This document shows positions 26,592-34,663 of a DNA stretch of 34,663 nucleotides, piece after piece (positions within the stretch are counted from its first letter, which is position 1; every line of letters begins with the position of its first letter). This stretch comes from an uncultured Pseudanabaenaceae cyanobacterium (GTDB lineage: Bacteria > Cyanobacteriota > Cyanobacteriia > PCC-9006 > JAAUQQ01), in the NCBI GenBank assembly GCA_938021205.1, contig CALIGI010000079.1:1-34663 (forward strand), written 5' to 3'. A program made the translations under genes and the position numbers. The notes under the pieces were generated by a model. It made no database searches, was not told the DNA's origin, and worked only from the letters and a program-made list of their open reading frames with translations.

Positions 26592-26939
26592 ACGTCCTGA
26601 AACCGATTAATTGAAGCGTCAACTTCCAATTCAAAAAAAGGAATAATCTTGATCTGGCTCTCGTCAGGAGCGGCTGACAGAATGTTTAGCCCATCGCCAA
26701 GAATGGTGCACCTACTCTTCTTGACCCATCTCACTTTTACTATGCCCGAATCGCTTACAGAGATTCAGGGTCGCCCTACAATTCAGATACGATAGACGGC
26801 TCTTTCCCTCAATTAGAGGGCCAAACGGCAAGGCCGTTATATAAGAGTCACAACAATATGGCTCCCAGGTGTTCTGAAGTCAGGTTGAAAATGATACCTT
26901 TAGCTCCGGCATGTGTTTATCAAGGGAAAAATCGGAGCC
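26592..26939. other. Divergent promoter region of the photoreceptor kinase and TAXI genes
   Basis: 348 bases. Two small perfect hairpins are visible near the plus-strand side: CCCTC/GAGGG around 26807-26821 and AACGGC/GCCGTT at 26824-26829/26833-26838, the latter directly followed by TTATATAAG, which could be a -10 for the plus-strand gene. No gene seen. Confidence 0.4.
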
Positions 26940-28232
26940 ATGCAAACCAGAGGAGGCAGATGGATTGCACTGGCGATCGCCACGGCTAGCGTCACGGTAA
27001 TTTGTGCCACAGCCTTCCATGTCATTCGAAGTAATCAGACCCAGACTGTCCGCCTGGCAACGGGTAGCAGTAGCGGCGAATACTACGCCTTTGCCCAGGC
27101 GATCGCCCAGGTCACCCACAGCCATTACCCAAAACTCAAAATTGAGGTTGTGGAATCCTCGGGCTCCAACCAAAACATGGTGGATGTGAATGCAGGGACT
27201 GTGGAGCTAGCCATGGTTCAGAGTGATACACCCACCCAAGGGAATGTCCAGGCGATCGCCTCCCTCTACCCTGAGATGTATCACTTCATGGTGGGCAACA
27301 AAAGCCAGATCACGAGCCTCACAGAAATGCGAGGCAAACGCATCGCGATCATGCCCGAAGGCAGTGGTTCTAATACTTTATTTTGGCCCCTAATAGCCCA
27401 CTATGGCTTAACTTCGGAAGACATTACAGCATTACCTATGCCTGCAACGGAGGCCTATGGGGCGCTGAAAAGCGATCGCGTCGATGCCCTCTTCCAGGTC
27501 ATCGGCTTAGGCAATGAAGCCATTGGCACCCTCCTACGTTCCGGCAAAGCCAACCTCGTGCCCATCCAGCAAATTGCCTCCCTCCAGCTCTCCCAGCCTT
27601 ACCTAGAAACCGTCACCATTCCCCAGGGAGCCTACGATGGTGCCAAGCCCATCCCCGCCAGAGATCTGCCTGCGGTCAGTGTCAGTGCCCTACTCATTGC
27701 CAACAAAAACGTAGAGCCAGAGGTGGTTCGCAATCTTACGAAAGTGTTGTATGAGCATCGTAGTGAGTTAATTGCGATCAACCCTCGCACAGCCCGCATC
27801 CAACATCCTGAAGCCAGCCGAAACCTTGGCTTTCCGCTCCATGCTGGTGCCAGCAGTTACCACAACAAAGACAAGCCCAGCTTCTTGATCGAATATGCAG
27901 AGCCCATCGGTCTATTGGTCTCCGTTGGGGTGCTTCTGGCCTCCAGTCTTTGGCAACTGCGGCAATGGTTGCTTAATCGCCAGAAGGACCGGGCAGACAT
28001 GTACAACCTGGAAATTCTCAAACTGATTGAAGCGGTCAATCAATCCCAACGGATCCAAGAGCTAGAAGACCTTCACAGTCAATTACTGCAAATTTTCAAG
28101 CAAGTGGTGGTCGATCTCGATGAAGATCGCATCTCTCCTGAATCGTTCCAGTCCTTCACCTTTCCCTTTGAAGTCGCACTCTCCAGCATTCGCCACCAGG
28201 AATTGCTTCTGACCAATAGCCTTGTCAGGAGG
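26940..28232 (+). CDS. TAXI-family solute-binding protein with C-terminal membrane anchor
   Basis: A 430-residue protein whose centre matches TAXI-type substrate-binding subunits of TRAP transporters: TVRLATGSSSGEYYAFAQAI near residue 36, SSGSNQNMVDVNAGTVELAM, then EMRGKRIAIMPEGSGSNTLF. A signal anchor lies at residues 8-28 and a second membrane helix at about 319-340, so the binding domain would sit in the periplasm and the last 90 residues, including a coiled-coil-like QSQRIQELEDLHSQLLQIF, in the cytoplasm. No TRAP permease gene is nearby. The cytoplasmic tail suggests sensing or scaffolding rather than simple uptake (inference). ATG at 26940 chosen; an in-frame GTG at 26913 would add nine residues. 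The stop codon is at 28233-28235. Confidence 0.85.
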
Positions 28233-28273
28233 TGAGGCTTCGCCAGACCTCGCTGTCAAAATAATTTGTGCCT

Positions 28274-28834
28274 CTAAATCTCTAACGCCTCTGGCTCGGT
28301 CTCTTGAGCTGCACCTGTGCCACCAAAGCCCACGGCACTACTGGCATAGCTTCCGCCAAAGTTCTCGACCAGATTGTTCACCTGCAAAATAGCGGATCGC
28401 GCATCCCGCTCCTGCAACGTCGAGAGCGGATGGATAAAAACCGCTACCACAATCCCATTACTCACCGCATAACGCGCATCCAAAGCCGAGTGAAAATTGG
28501 CCAGCATCATGGACTGCACTTCCTCAACCGAAAGTTCGCTAGCAGGCTTAATCGGCATCACCAGGCGCATGCGATCGGCCTCTGTATGGGTCACAATCAA
28601 CATTGACCGCTCTCCCAAAGTGGCCTCCCACTGGCCGTTCTCCCCTTCAACCGCATCAGATTGAGATCGCACAATGTCTTCCAATCGCGCCAGCGTCATC
28701 GTTTCCAGGCGCTGCTCCTGGGCCAGCGCTGGAGATGCACCCCACTGAGGCAAACTCTCAGTCCCCGCCAGCAACAAAGCCAAACTACTCAAGGCGACCC
28801 AGCCAAACGAGCGAATAAAAAAATGGCGCGCCAT
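28274..28834 (-). CDS. Exported protein, possibly YbjN-like fold
   Basis: A 186-residue protein with a clear signal peptide: basic start MARHFFIRSF, hydrophobic core, and cleavage after ALA38 (SPALA|QEQ). The mature domain, about residues 42-165, contains ERSMLIVTHTEADRMRLVMP, MMLANFHSALDARYAV and VVAVFIHPLSTLQERDAR, an alternating strand/helix pattern recalling the YbjN or secretion-chaperone fold; this is by eye. The last 20 residues are Gly/Ala/Glu-rich. GAGG eight bases before the ATG supports the start. Transcribed toward the convergent TAXI gene with only 38 nt between stops. Confidence 0.75.
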   Translation of the reverse strand: MARHFFIRSFGWVALSSLALLLAGTESLPQWGASPALAQEQRLETMTLARLEDIVRSQSDAVEGENGQWEATLGERSMLIVTHTEADRMRLVMPIKPASELSVEEVQSMMLANFHSALDARYAVSNGIVVAVFIHPLSTLQERDARSAILQVNNLVENFGGSYASSAVGFGGTGAAQETEPEALEI

Positions 28835-28945
28835 GAAACAGGCCTCACGATGTCTACATTCCAGATACGCTCAGCTTAATCAAACCTCCTGAGAATCCGG
28901 TGAGAGCAACAAGATCAAGCAGCAAGGATAGATTTGCTCCGCAGC

Positions 28946-29167
28946 CTATTGATCATGCTGCAACAAACTTTGCTCTAAAGGTTCGGGGCGAGCCGTCAAA
29001 CCAAAGTGATTCATCGCCGCAACAATGCCCACTGACAACACACAACCGATCGCCAAGCCAATCAAAATCAACGAAATATAAATCTGCTTGAGCTTCTTCC
29101 GATCTGCCTCATTCACCTTGGCTGGGGGAAACGATTGCAACTCATTAGGTGGATCATTCAGTGACAT
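28946..29167 (-). CDS. Single-TM small protein, unknown
   Basis: A 73-residue protein: a polar N-terminus (MSLNDPPNELQSFPPAKVNE), a basic stretch ADRKKLKQ, one membrane helix at about residues 29-52 (IYISLILIGLAIGCVLSVGI) and a short tail. AAGGA lies before the ATG and inside the last codons or spacer of the methyltransferase gene, whose stop is only 14 nt upstream; the two are almost certainly co-transcribed. The positive-inside rule places the N-terminus in the cytoplasm. I do not recognise the family. Confidence 0.72.
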   Translation of the reverse strand: MSLNDPPNELQSFPPAKVNEADRKKLKQIYISLILIGLAIGCVLSVGIVAAMNHFGLTARPEPLEQSLLQHDQ

Positions 29168-29181
29168 GGAGGGCGTCCTTA

Positions 29182-30096
29182 TTAAGGTGTTTTCTGGAAA
29201 ATCTCTAGGGCTGAAAAATACGAGGTCTGCACAAGATCACCGCAACAATCCCGCAACTGCCACTCAAGCCCCAGCATTAGCCTCTCCCGCTGACTGGCCT
29301 CTAATAAGATGTAAGGCGACAGCGACTGGAGCAGGGCCAGGTAGTCTTCCACAGTATAGGAAAGCTCAACGTCCATGCGTTCAAACCCCAGGCTGACAAA
29401 TCCACCGCCATCCACTCCACCGCCATCCACTCGACCCCAACCCACTAGCTTTTGTCCCACATCCCGTAGCTGCTGCTCTTGCTTCGTCCGATCCACAAAG
29501 GTCTCTAGTTCAGAGCCATGGGCATCGTAAAGGGGCTGGAGCGATCGCCATACATCCTCGCTGGGCTGGGGCGGCACATTCCACAACAGCAAAACACAGC
29601 CCTCTGGCTTCAACGCTTGGCAAATCTTGGGATAGCCCAGCTCCGGCGAGACCCAATGGAAGGAAGTCGCTGCCACAACGCCATCAAAGGCCCCAGCCTC
29701 CACCGGCCATTCCTCAAAGGTCTGATTAACAACCTTTACCGCTGGGTAAGCCCCACAATGTTCTCGCAAAATGGCACAGCCCGCCGCACTGGGCTCCACT
29801 GCCGTTATCCCCAAGCCTCGCTGGGCCAAGGGCAAGGTTGCAATGCCCGGCCCACTGCCGATTTCAAGAAGCCGATCGCCTGCCTGCCATCCGGTTATCG
29901 CCATCACTCGATCCAACAGCTCAGCCGGATAGCGAGGCCGTGCCCGATCATAGGCAACCGCCACGGGGTCATACCAGCGCCGCCGCTGCTCAAGACTGTG
30001 GGAGTCACTGTAATAGCCGCCTTGGGCGATCGCCTTCGGCTCAGAGTTTGGGATGGGTTGAGGATGGGGATCTGGGCTGGGGGATGGATGAGGCAA
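29182..30096 (-). CDS. Class I SAM-dependent methyltransferase
   Basis: About 304 residues with a Rossmann methyltransferase core. Motif I is LLEIGSGPGIATLPLA near residues 75-90, with AVEP at the end of strand 2, then FDGVVAATSFHWVSPE (post-I and motif II region) and LKPEGCVLLLWN. The N-terminal WYDPVAVAYDRARPRYP is typical of the family. The substrate is unknown. Near the C-terminus is a doubled VDGGG insert from a 15-bp DNA duplication (29401-29430). The start is uncertain: the frame opens with TTG at 30096, no ATG occurs before the core, no Shine-Dalgarno is seen, and the first 25 residues are Pro-rich and non-conserved. It forms a probable two-gene unit with the 73-residue membrane protein. 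Confidence 0.85.
   Translation of the reverse strand: MPHPSPSPDPHPQPIPNSEPKAIAQGGYYSDSHSLEQRRRWYDPVAVAYDRARPRYPAELLDRVMAITGWQAGDRLLEIGSGPGIATLPLAQRGLGITAVEPSAAGCAILREHCGAYPAVKVVNQTFEEWPVEAGAFDGVVAATSFHWVSPELGYPKICQALKPEGCVLLLWNVPPQPSEDVWRSLQPLYDAHGSELETFVDRTKQEQQLRDVGQKLVGWGRVDGGGVDGGGFVSLGFERMDVELSYTVEDYLALLQSLSPYILLEASQRERLMLGLEWQLRDCCGDLVQTSYFSALEIFQKTP
29401..29430 (-). repeat. 15-bp tandem duplication in the methyltransferase gene
   Basis: TCCACCGCCATCCAC occurs twice head-to-tail, encoding VDGGGVDGGG in frame. Likely replication slippage within a surface loop. Confidence 0.9.
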
Positions 30097-30165
30097 GGGC
30101 TTGAACGCAAAGATGAAATTAGCTCGTTAGGCTTCAAAGGCTAGGTGCCCATTCAAATCGACAAA

Positions 30166-30197
30166 GCGGGCTGCGGAAACATTTTCCCGCAACCCGC
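30166..30197 (-). terminator. Imperfect G/C-rich hairpin after the PrcB-like gene
   Basis: GCGGG at 30166-30170 pairs with CCCGC at 30193-30197; after a C/A mismatch, a second block of T plus GCGG and AAA pairs with the complement on the right arm around a short loop. It lies 37 nt beyond the minus-strand stop at 30234. There is no T tract on the minus strand, so terminator function is uncertain. Confidence 0.4.
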
Positions 30198-30233
30198 CTA
30201 ATTTCGAAATCAATCTCGCCACACTCTACTCAA

Positions 30234-30881
30234 TTAAGAGAGATAAACAAACCGCACCGGTAATGCGGTCTGAGGCACCTGGATAACGGCCTTAGCATTG
30301 TGCTTCGACCAGGGACGAGAAAAGCGGCTCACATACACCACCACCTCATCCGCCAAAACCTTAACCCGCTCAATGCTGGGCACCTCACGGAAAAAGCCTT
30401 CGCCCGCAAACACCGCCACCACCATGGACTGTTCAAAATCAACAGAAGGGACATCCGCGATCGCCCCTCGATGCTCCACCCACAACTGGCTCAAAGCATC
30501 AGCCGCTTTCACCGCAATGCAACCCGCCACAGGGGAAGGCGCAGTCCAGCTCAGGGATTGCTGGCGATTGATGACAACATTCGCAGAATGGGGGAACGGC
30601 GTAACAAATTGAGTTCTCGACTCAGCCACCGCTGGTCCAGGTTCCGCAAGGGTAACAGCAGAATCATTACGAACCAGCTCTTGAACTTCTGCCATAACCC
30701 TTTCCCCTAAATAGATAAATGCTTCAAACCCTATCCGGCAGCCCAGCGCCACCATCAATTCATCACATAGCCCGTACAGCTCAGATAGGTTCAGAGTTCC
30801 CGTAAGGTCATCTAAAATTTTCCATCGCCTAGGCTCATTACAAAGCTTAATGTAAATCTCCCCCAACGAACCGTGCATCAT
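30234..30881 (-). CDS. Protein with PrcB-like C-terminal domain
   Basis: A 215-residue protein. Its last 75 residues (DFEQSMVVAVFAGEGFFREV, VLADEVVVYVSRFSRPW, AVIQVPQTALPVRFVYL) resemble the C-terminal domain of the PrcB family, associated with a Treponema protease complex; known members keep this small beta domain with unclear function. The first 75 residues are helical (LSELYGLCDELMVALGCRIG) with no export signal, unlike typical secreted PrcB proteins. ATG at 30881 or 30878 are both possible and a TTG at 30887 less so; none has a clear ribosome binding site. It is divergent from the CobW-type gene, 240 nt away. Confidence 0.65.
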   Translation of the reverse strand: MMHGSLGEIYIKLCNEPRRWKILDDLTGTLNLSELYGLCDELMVALGCRIGFEAFIYLGERVMAEVQELVRNDSAVTLAEPGPAVAESRTQFVTPFPHSANVVINRQQSLSWTAPSPVAGCIAVKAADALSQLWVEHRGAIADVPSVDFEQSMVVAVFAGEGFFREVPSIERVKVLADEVVVYVSRFSRPWSKHNAKAVIQVPQTALPVRFVYLS

Positions 30882-31121
30882 GAGCAAATTTGCTTAATCA
30901 AAATAATTGGACTTATATCCAATAGCCATCACCACCTCAACTAGCACCATGGTTTCTCCAGATCCCCACCCCTCAGATTGTCAAATCTCGACCTTTCACA
31001 ACCCGACTCTATGACGCTATCCAACGATTCATAGACAGGCCCTCATCCTGGGGCAGAGGAAGGAGAGATCGCGGTAAAATTTCAGCAAGCCCAGATATCC
31101 ATAGCAACGAACGCAAGCGCC

Positions 31122-32351
31122 ATGACCACTGCTGCTCCCGCCCAAACCGCCATCCATATGGAAGACACCCAGCGTGGCCTCCCCGTCACCATCATCACAG
31201 GCTTCCTGGGCAGCGGTAAAACCACCCTCCTCAACCACATCCTCACAAACCAGGACGGAGTTAAGGTCGCAGTCCTGGTCAATGAATTTGGCGAAATCGG
31301 CATTGACAATGAACTGATTATCTCCACCGACGACGACGACAACAACATGGTGGAGCTGAGCAACGGCTGCATATGCTGCACCATCAATGGCGAAGTCGAA
31401 GAAGCGGTCTACCGCCTGCTCGAGCGTGACGACAAAATCGACTACCTCGTCGTCGAGACCACGGGTCTAGCAGATCCGCTCCCTGTTGCACTCACCTTCC
31501 TGGGCACCGAACTGCGCGATCTCACTCGCCTCGACTCCATCGTGACCATGGTGGATGCCGAAAACTACAGCCTTGACCTATTCAACAGCGAAGCCGCCCG
31601 CAATCAGATTCTCTACGCCGACACCCTGGTTCTCAACAAAGCAGATTTAGTAGACGAAGCCGATCTAGATCTCTTAGAAGTCAAACTGCGTGATGTCAAA
31701 GAAGGCGCTCGTATCCTGCGCACAACCCACAGCCAAGTCCCCCTCCCCCTGGTTCTGAGTGTCGGCCTGTTCGAGTCGGACAAATATTTTGGCGACGAAG
31801 AAAAAAGTGAAGACAAGGGCCATGGCCCTAGCCACGATCATCACGATCATGGCCATGACCACGACAACTGCGACCATGACGCTGGCAAATGTGAACATGA
31901 CGAAGCAGTCGTCGAAGCCAAAGATCACAGCAACTGTGACCACGATAATAACCAATGCGAGCATGAAGGCCATGGGCATGGGCATGAGCATAGCCACGAC
32001 CACCATGGTTCCGCTGATCATCTAGCCATCGACGGCTTTACATCACTGTCTTTTCAGAGCGATCGCCCCTTTGCCATTCGCAAGTTTCAATACTTCCTGG
32101 ACAACAAGCTCTCAGAAAACATCTTCCGCGCCAAAGGAATCCTCTGGTTTGAAGAGAGCCAGAAGCGCCATGTGTTCCACCTCAGTGGCAAGCGCTTTAC
32201 CCTCGATGACAGCGAATGGAACGATCGCCCCAAAAAGAACCAGCTCGTCTTCATTGGTCAAAACATGGACCACGACACCATCCGCGCAGAGCTGAACAAC
32301 TGCCTCACGCTCCCCTCCAGCACAAGGGCCAAGGGCTTCGTCAAACAGTAA
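31122..32351 (+). CDS. CobW/COG0523 GTPase with His-rich metal-binding loop
   Basis: A 409-residue G3E-family GTPase, probable metallochaperone. Visible: P loop GFLGSGKTT (residues 27-35), the CxCC metal site GCICC (82-86), VVETTGLADP (110-119), the G4 motif NKAD (172-175), and the C-terminal CobW_C domain (about 305-393). Between them lies an exceptional insert (234-300) with about 20 His plus two copies of CDHxxxxCEH (250-259 and 272-281). Family knowledge: CxCC with a His-rich loop is typical of zinc-handling COG0523 proteins, though cobalt and other metals occur. I found no Zur-like palindrome in the 240 nt upstream, so zinc regulation is not supported here. ATG at 31122. Confidence 0.93.
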   Translation: MTTAAPAQTAIHMEDTQRGLPVTIITGFLGSGKTTLLNHILTNQDGVKVAVLVNEFGEIGIDNELIISTDDDDNNMVELSNGCICCTINGEVEEAVYRLLERDDKIDYLVVETTGLADPLPVALTFLGTELRDLTRLDSIVTMVDAENYSLDLFNSEAARNQILYADTLVLNKADLVDEADLDLLEVKLRDVKEGARILRTTHSQVPLPLVLSVGLFESDKYFGDEEKSEDKGHGPSHDHHDHGHDHDNCDHDAGKCEHDEAVVEAKDHSNCDHDNNQCEHEGHGHGHEHSHDHHGSADHLAIDGFTSLSFQSDRPFAIRKFQYFLDNKLSENIFRAKGILWFEESQKRHVFHLSGKRFTLDDSEWNDRPKKNQLVFIGQNMDHDTIRAELNNCLTLPSSTRAKGFVKQ

Positions 32352-32492
32352 ACCTACCGAATACCTCAACAGAATTCTGAAGCAATGACACCTAAGCGGA
32401 TGCCGCAGTCATCCGTCTAATTGCTATCGGGAGACAACGCCATGGGAGTCTGGGCAACCTGAAGTCCAGAGACTCTTCCCTGCTGATGCCCC

Positions 32493-34448
32493 ATGGCGAA
32501 ATCTCACCTTCACTGCTTCAAGACTAGCCGTCGCCACAGCACAGCACATCTAGCAAAGCATCTCCTAGGCAGGCGACTGTTGAGGCAACTCAGAACACTG
32601 GATCGTTTCCTCCAAGCCCGCCTCTCCAAACGCCTGGCCATATGGGTATTTGCCAGCATCATTCTCATCGAGTTCATTATCCTGTTGCCGTCCACCATTC
32701 GGTATGAGCAGCAACTCCTCAACGAGATTCAAGAATCTAGCCTCAATGCGGCATTTGTCGTAGGTCAATTGCTCCCCCCCGAGACTACGCCCATTACGTT
32801 ACAGAGGTCCCTGGAAAATCTAGGCTCTGACTTTAGCCTGGGTGGCTGTATCTACAACATAGCGGGCAGGCGGCTAGGCCAGTTTGGTGAGCCCCCCCAA
32901 CTCTCATTCCACGATGCCCAGCAGCAAAAAAAACTCAAGCGGGGCGATCGCTATGACATTGCCTGGCAAACTCCAGCCTTTAGGGGCGATCGCTACTGGG
33001 TCATCCTGCGTCAAGATGCATCCCACCTCCCCTCAGAAATTGTCGCTTTTATTGGGCGGGTCACGGTTCTAGTCATCATTATTTCAAGCGTCGTCACACT
33101 CTCCACCATGATGGCCCTTGAGCGCATCGTCATCACCCCCATCCTGCGACTCAGGCAAGACTTACAAACCGCAGGGAAAGCAGTCCAGGAGGGGCAAATC
33201 TCCAATCAATTTCTCTATCATCAGTATCATCGCAACGATGAATTTCAGGATGTACTCACAGCCTTTGAGCAAATGTACCAGCAAGTGGTCCAGGCGATCG
33301 CCTCTCGCAACCAAACCGCCCTTTGTCTAGAGCAACTCAACGAAGCCCTCAGCCTCAAAATCCATCAGCAATCCCAAACTGAAGCCAGCCTACGCGACAT
33401 CAACGAAGCCCTCATAGAAGCCAAAACAGAAGCCACCGCAGCCAACCAAGCCAAGAGTGATTTCCTAGCCAACATCAGCCACGAAATCCGCACCCCTCTC
33501 AATGGAATCCTAGGCTACAGCCAAATCCTGAGTCGTTCCAGCAATCTCACCGAACAAGAACAACATGGTGTCGGGGTGATCAACGACTGTGGCCAACACC
33601 TTCTCAGTCTAATTAACGACATTCTCAATCTAGCCAAAATTGAAGCTCGCAAACTCGAGCTGGCTCCCAAGCCAGTTCATCTAGACTCACTGCTCCAGAA
33701 AGTTCTCGACATCACTCAAACCCAAGCCAATCAAAAGGGAATTCAGCTACTTTACCAAACCGAATCTCTGCCCCAGAGCGTGAACGTAGATGCAAAATGT
33801 CTACGCCAAGTGCTGCTCAACCTCATCGGCAACGGCCTAAAATTCACACAACAAGGACAAGTCGCGATCAAAGTTCAAGCCCTAGCCCAAGCAACCGAAG
33901 CCAATAGTTCAGTCCGTCTCAAATTTTCCATTACGGACAGTGGCATTGGTATGACTACCGATGACCTCAAGCAACTGTTCCAGCCCTTTACCCAAGTGGG
34001 AAACAAACTCCACAAAAGCTCAGGAACAGGACTTGGACTCGCCCTCAGCCAGGAAATCATTCAGCTCATGGGCGGCAAAATCCAAGTCACCAGCGAAGTC
34101 GGCGTCGGCAGTTGCTTTTACTTCGAATTAACCCTACCCCTCGCCCAGGCAGCGGCTAAATTAGTAGAGAGTCCACCACCAAGGGCCTCAAACCCACCCG
34201 CCCCCTCCCGCTCAACATTGCTCAACCAGGCTCCTCCTGCTGAAATACTGCAACAATTACTCAACCTCAGCCTGCAAGGCAAAGTGCAACAATTCCGACA
34301 AACAGCCCAAAGTATCGCTGAGCAAAATCCTGACTATCAGCCCTTTCTCAACATTTTGCTGGAATTAGCCAAACAGTTTGAACTCGACCAGCTAGAAACC
34401 ATCCTCGGCCAATATTTAGCCATCAGCAGTAGGCCAGCTCAGCACTAA
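32493..34448 (+). CDS. Membrane histidine kinase without receiver
   Basis: A 651-residue sensor kinase. A basic N-terminal 47 residues precede TM1 (about 48-67); the periplasmic sensor, about 70-185, is of no recognisable family; TM2 is about 187-209; HAMP is about 210-268; then a coiled coil to about 320. HisKA carries His330 in [16 protein letters not shown]. The ATPase domain has [12 protein letters not shown] (N box), TDSGIGM (Asp482) and GTGLGL (511-516). A Pro/Ser linker and 75 helical residues ([12 protein letters not shown] onward) close the protein, a tail seen in other cyanobacterial kinases and sometimes preceding a receiver. There is no receiver or adjacent response regulator, so it is an orphan kinase. 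ATG at 32493; the leader has an imperfect inverted repeat enclosing the start. Confidence 0.93.
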   Translation: MAKSHLHCFKTSRRHSTAHLAKHLLGRRLLRQLRTLDRFLQARLSKRLAIWVFASIILIEFIILLPSTIRYEQQLLNEIQESSLNAAFVVGQLLPPETTPITLQRSLENLGSDFSLGGCIYNIAGRRLGQFGEPPQLSFHDAQQQKKLKRGDRYDIAWQTPAFRGDRYWVILRQDASHLPSEIVAFIGRVTVLVIIISSVVTLSTMMALERIVITPILRLRQDLQTAGKAVQEGQISNQFLYHQYHRNDEFQDVLTAFEQMYQQVVQAIASRNQTALCLEQLNEALSLKIHQQSQTEASLRDINEALIEAKTEATAANQAKSDFLANISHEIRTPLNGILGYSQILSRSSNLTEQEQHGVGVINDCGQHLLSLINDILNLAKIEARKLELAPKPVHLDSLLQKVLDITQTQANQKGIQLLYQTESLPQSVNVDAKCLRQVLLNLIGNGLKFTQQGQVAIKVQALAQATEANSSVRLKFSITDSGIGMTTDDLKQLFQPFTQVGNKLHKSSGTGLGLALSQEIIQLMGGKIQVTSEVGVGSCFYFELTLPLAQAAAKLVESPPPRASNPPAPSRSTLLNQAPPAEILQQLLNLSLQGKVQQFRQTAQSIAEQNPDYQPFLNILLELAKQFELDQLETILGQYLAISSRPAQH

Positions 34449-34663
34449 GGGACCTCCAAGGATTTAATCATCCTCTTTCAGCCGATAAACCTTGCACTGC
34501 TGAGCCATATCTGATGAGTTCTACAGAGCAAAGCTGCCCTCACCTCGGTTGGCCTGAATCAGGCCAACCCCTAGCCCCTCTCCCCAGGGAGAGGGGAACA
34601 TGAAAGGCTCTGGAAACAGCTTGCTTGCGTTCGGTTCCCCTTCTCTCTTAGGAGAAGGGGTTA
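34449..34663. other. Gene-free window end with stacked hairpin repeats
   Basis: No gene. Three perfect inverted repeats follow one another: 34547-34557/34559-34569 (GGTTGGCCTGA and complement), 34575-34584/34587-34596 (CCCCTCTCCC) and 34637-34645/34652-34660 (CCCCTTCTC). Such CCCCTCTCC-type palindromic elements are a common dispersed repeat in cyanobacterial intergenic DNA. The first could terminate the kinase transcript. The element may continue past the window edge. Confidence 0.7.
34547..34660. repeat. Palindromic CCCCTCTCCC-type repeat cluster
   Basis: Three perfect hairpins within 114 nt, of 11, 10 and 9 bp. The second and third share the CCCCT(T)CTC/GAG(A)AGGGG design, also seen in the hairpin at 10177-10218, which supports a dispersed element rather than one-off terminators. 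Confidence 0.65.

Noticed and set aside
30888..31121. Zur-type operator upstream of the COG0523 gene
   Set aside because: No TGATAATNATTATCA-like palindrome was found; ATTGGA/TCCAAT near 30906 does not match the Zur pattern.

Overview
The window is chromosomal DNA from a cyanobacterium. The evidence is frequent HIP1 octamers (GCGATCGC) inside and between genes, several cyanobacteria-type families (Ycf36/CGLD27, DUF3318, a phytochrome/cyanobacteriochrome kinase) and an initiator tRNA with C1/C72. Genus cannot be assigned from sequence alone; the large multi-GAF kinase and the NACHT-pentapeptide protein suggest a lineage with a big regulatory repertoire. I see no insertion sequence, prophage, CRISPR array or rRNA.

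Layout. (1) 1-2.4 kb, minus strand: initiator tRNA-Met with terminator, then asparaginase, Ycf36/CGLD27 and ribosome silencing factor RsfS in one orientation. (2) 2.7-5.3 kb, minus: a WcaI-like GT4 glycosyltransferase and a DUF3318 membrane protein separated by a 24-bp perfect hairpin. (3) 5.6-9.9 kb, plus: carB and mutM. (4) 10.2-13.5 kb, minus: a Ser/Gly-rich lipoprotein, UDP-GlcNAc 2-epimerase and a small membrane protein; a possible small RNA lies opposite them at 12.9-13.0 kb. (5) 13.5-18.2 kb: an AT-richer stretch of about 1.2 kb with no convincing gene, then a 1187-residue NACHT NTPase with pentapeptide repeats and a disordered tail. (6) 18.8-21.8 kb, plus: a TM-anchored unknown protein and a GMC oxidoreductase. 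(7) 21.8-28.2 kb: a 1584-residue hybrid histidine kinase (minus), divergent from a TM-anchored TAXI-type solute-binding protein. (8) 28.2-30.9 kb, minus: an exported unknown protein, a one-TM mini-protein probably co-transcribed with a methyltransferase, and a PrcB-like protein. (9) 31.1-34.4 kb, plus: a His-rich CobW/COG0523 GTPase and a membrane histidine kinase without receiver. The window ends in stacked C/G-rich hairpin repeats.

How they fit together. Most genes are housekeeping (translation initiation and ribosome silencing, pyrimidine/arginine precursor synthesis, DNA repair) or envelope glycan genes (GT4, 2-epimerase). The most distinctive locus is the hybrid kinase. Its first two GAF domains carry the marks of a knotless Cph2-type phytochrome (DIP, Cys-His, PRxSF). 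The next two look like cyanobacteriochrome GAFs, one with a possible second cysteine. It ends in kinase, two receivers and an HPt domain, so it reads as a single-chain multi-colour light sensor with a complete phosphorelay. The NACHT-pentapeptide protein is the other candidate for an under-described system. Functional statements rest on motif reading and family knowledge; no database search was run.
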